Shown here piece after piece: positions 62,286 through 64,000 of a DNA stretch of 64,000 nt (position 1 is its first letter; each line of letters opens with the position of its first letter). The position numbers and the translations under genes were made by a program. Below the pieces are notes generated by a model. The model saw nothing but the letters and a program-made list of their open reading frames with translations, was not told the origin of the DNA and searched no databases. Origin of the DNA: JAUWCL01 sp964599375 (GTDB lineage Bacteria > Krumholzibacteriota > Krumholzibacteriia > Krumholzibacteriales > Krumholzibacteriaceae); contig CAZREW010000001.1 of NCBI GenBank assembly GCA_964599375.1, positions 124,001 through 188,000 on the forward strand. The letters are read 5' to 3'.

Positions 62286-64000
62286 ATGCCCAAATCCATG
62301 ATATTTACGATATTAGCGTCAGCCGCGGCCCTTACGGCGCTGCATGGGCCAGCCGCCGCCCAGGGACCCGCCTCGCAGGACCTGCTCTCCGATTACTGGC
62401 AGCAGCGGTCCGACTACGACATACGGTGCACCCTCGACATCGAAGCGAAGATGCTATCCGGCACCGAGAGGATCACCTACACGAACAACTCCCCCGATAC
62501 ACTGAGGCGCTACTTTATCCATCTCTACCCGAACGCCTACAAGTCCGCCGATTCGGAGCTCTACCGGGATTTCTACCCCGGGACATGGGCCTTCCTGAGG
62601 GACCTCCCCGAGGAGAAAAGAGGGTGGCTGGAGATCGACACGCTGACCGTCGGAGGCGAGCCAGCGGATTTCACGGTCAGCGGCACCCTCCTCGCCGGCA
62701 GATTCCCCCGTCCCCTGCCGCCAGGCGGCACGGTGATATTCGACATGTCCTTCAGGGAGAAGATCCGCAGGCGGATCGGCCGGGCCGGATATATCGGTGA
62801 CCATTACGACATGGCCCAATGGTACCCGAAGATCGTCGTCTACGACAAGACCGGCTGGCATGAGGACCAGTTCCGTCTGGGCGAATTCTACGGCGAGTTT
62901 GGAACGTACGACGTGAGCATGACCCTCCCGGACCAGTACGTTATAGCCGCCACTGGTCTTCCAGTCGAGGGTGACCCCGGCTGGACCCGCAACAAGAAGC
63001 CGGAGCACATGGAAAGCGGCGGCGGCGGTCACCCCGGAGGACACCCGGGCGGAGCCCCCGTCGCGGACTCGGGCGGGATGGACCGGGGCCGCGACGACGC
63101 CGGCCTCTCGCTGTCTCCCAAGACTGTCCGTTTCCGGGCGGTGGACGTACACGACTTCGCGTGGTGTGCAGATCCTCTCTTCGTCGTTGAGGAGACGAAG
63201 ATCGGCGATTACTCGGTTAGAAGCTTCTACCGCCGGTGGAACCGCGCCTGGGCCGATTCGGTCCTCTCCCGGACGGTGAGCACGATGAAACGGCTCGACG
63301 GCCTCGTAGGCCCGTACGGGTGGCCGCAGATCAGTATCGTCGACTCCCCCACGCACGGCGGCATGGAATACCCCATGCTCGTGATGAACGGCAGCCCCGA
63401 CATGGCCCTGATCGTCCACGAGGTAACGCACATGTGGTTCTACGGGATGCTCGCGAACAACGAGCGCGACGAGGCCTGGCTCGACGAGGGGCCGGCCCAG
63501 TACTTCATGTTCGACTGGCTCGCCGCTAACACCGGCCAGAAAGACCTCTGGAACAGGATAGGCGATTCCGTGATCGAGCTGCAGCGCAGCGGTTACGCGG
63601 AGCCCGTGGCGACGCCCTATCAGGATTTCGAGAGCGGTGGGCGCACGATGGTCTACAACAAGAGCGCTCTCTTCCTGCGCGCCCTCAGGATCATGGTCGG
63701 AGATGAGGACTTCGACGAGATCCTCAAGGAATATTTCAGGACATGGAAGTTCAAGCATGTCGACGGAGAGGCCTTCCTCGCGGTGTGCGAGGACGTGACG
63801 GGCCTGGACCTCGACGATTTCTTCAAGCAATGGATATATTCCGCGAAGAGCTGCGACTACAGGCTGGACAGGTTCAAGCGCAGGGAAGAGGGCGGGCTGC
63901 ACTGGGCCGACGTGAGAATAAAGCGCAAGGGAGACATGATACTGCCCATCACGCTCGAGTTCAGGCTTGCCGATGGAAGCGTATCGGAGGAGCGTCTGGA
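62286..64000 (+). CDS. M1-family zinc metallopeptidase, C-terminus beyond window
   Basis: Open from the ATG at 62286 (AAAGGA upstream) to the window edge, 571 codons. A signal peptide (TILASAAALTALHGPAAA) precedes an M1 N-terminal beta-saddle (YDIRCTLDIEAKMLSG). An unusual Gly/His-rich insert (SGGGGHPGGHPGGAP) lies near residue 250. The catalytic domain has THGGMEYPM (the GxMEN-like exopeptidase loop) and HEVTH, followed by DEAWLDEG (HExxH-x18-E zinc site). The active-site region RTMVYNKSALFLRAL supplies the Tyr. It cleaves N-terminal residues in the periplasm or outside. Divergent from the M16 operon, so three exported peptidases share one locus. Confidence 0.92.
   Translation, partial: MPKSMIFTILASAAALTALHGPAAAQGPASQDLLSDYWQQRSDYDIRCTLDIEAKMLSGTERITYTNNSPDTLRRYFIHLYPNAYKSADSELYRDFYPGTWAFLRDLPEEKRGWLEIDTLTVGGEPADFTVSGTLLAGRFPRPLPPGGTVIFDMSFREKIRRRIGRAGYIGDHYDMAQWYPKIVVYDKTGWHEDQFRLGEFYGEFGTYDVSMTLPDQYVIAATGLPVEGDPGWTRNKKPEHMESGGGGHPGGHPGGAPVADSGGMDRGRDDAGLSLSPKTVRFRAVDVHDFAWCADPLFVVEETKIGDYSVRSFYRRWNRAWADSVLSRTVSTMKRLDGLVGPYGWPQISIVDSPTHGGMEYPMLVMNGSPDMALIVHEVTHMWFYGMLANNERDEAWLDEGPAQYFMFDWLAANTGQKDLWNRIGDSVIELQRSGYAEPVATPYQDFESGGRTMVYNKSALFLRALRIMVGDEDFDEILKEYFRTWKFKHVDGEAFLAVCEDVTGLDLDDFFKQWIYSAKSCDYRLDRFKRREEGGLHWADVRIKRKGDMILPITLEFRLADGSVSEERL

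Noticed and set aside
62454..63902. 482-codon open frame on the minus strand
   Set aside because: Antisense to the M1 peptidase gene, whose zinc motif is intact; composition is typical of a shadow frame.
1..64000. tRNA, rRNA, prophage and CRISPR features
   Set aside because: The intergenic regions were read for these and nothing convincing was seen; covariance-model searches would be needed to exclude small RNAs.

Overview
The window is high-GC, gene-dense bacterial DNA with a diderm (outer-membrane) gene set. Two large secreted proteins end in the 'QN(Y/S)PNPFN ... SGVYF ... RKMV(Y/L)LR' domain. That domain is typical of the FCB superphylum and of candidate phyla such as Krumholzibacteriota, Eisenbacteria, Latescibacteria and Zixibacteria. 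The phylum is inferred from protein style; no rRNA or tRNA gene was seen. Several genes have sigma-70-like promoters with a -10 of TACAAT or a close variant, and most genes have a GGAG-type ribosome binding site.

Layout. 1-9.5 kb: partial M19 dipeptidase, a pseudopilin, a NifU-like Fe-S protein and an M28 peptidase on the minus strand; then a large papain-family surface protease, a CDF metal transporter and a DegT aminotransferase on the plus strand. 9.7-29 kb: the most distinctive block. On the minus strand lie a LuxR-type regulator, a membrane GAF protein, and four exported proteins built from DUF11-like and SdrD-B-like modules (163, 894, 1945 and 1337 aa). They are followed by a 1317-aa protein of tandem Ig-like units. 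The 1945-aa protein joins DUF11 domains, an SdrD-B-like domain, an OmpA-type peptidoglycan-binding domain and a C-terminal outer-membrane barrel in one chain. 29-30.8 kb: a roughly 700-bp AT-rich divergent control region with several palindromes, and a transposase-derived zinc-ribbon protein.

31-46 kb: a YHS lipoprotein, phosphofructokinase, pseudopilin plus HAMP membrane protein, rhodanese/DoxX/OMP operon, endonuclease III plus a ParB-like protein, a MacA-like adaptor with two MacB/FtsX-like permeases but no ATPase, a TPR lipoprotein, archaeal-type phosphoglycerate mutase, a metallo-beta-lactamase lipoprotein, and a thioredoxin/ArsR operon whose promoter overlaps an 18-bp near-palindrome. 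46.6-52.7 kb: an aspartate-family amino-acid block, with dapA-dapB on the plus strand and an Lrp regulator, sulfhydrylase, homoserine dehydrogenase and aldehyde dehydrogenase operon on the minus strand. 52.8-64 kb: a nitrilase-superfamily protein, a DUF4097 repeat protein, NAD synthetase plus a GNAT protein, GlgC, an M16 peptidase pair (one active-type, one lacking HxxEH), and an M1-family peptidase cut by the window end.

The best candidate for an undescribed system is the DUF11/OmpA-barrel surface operon with its split LuxR/GAF regulators. Adjacent proteins share N-terminal and C-terminal modules and EF-hand-like DxNGNGxxDxGE loops, which suggests parts of one calcium-stabilised surface structure. 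That function is inference from architecture and gene order only.
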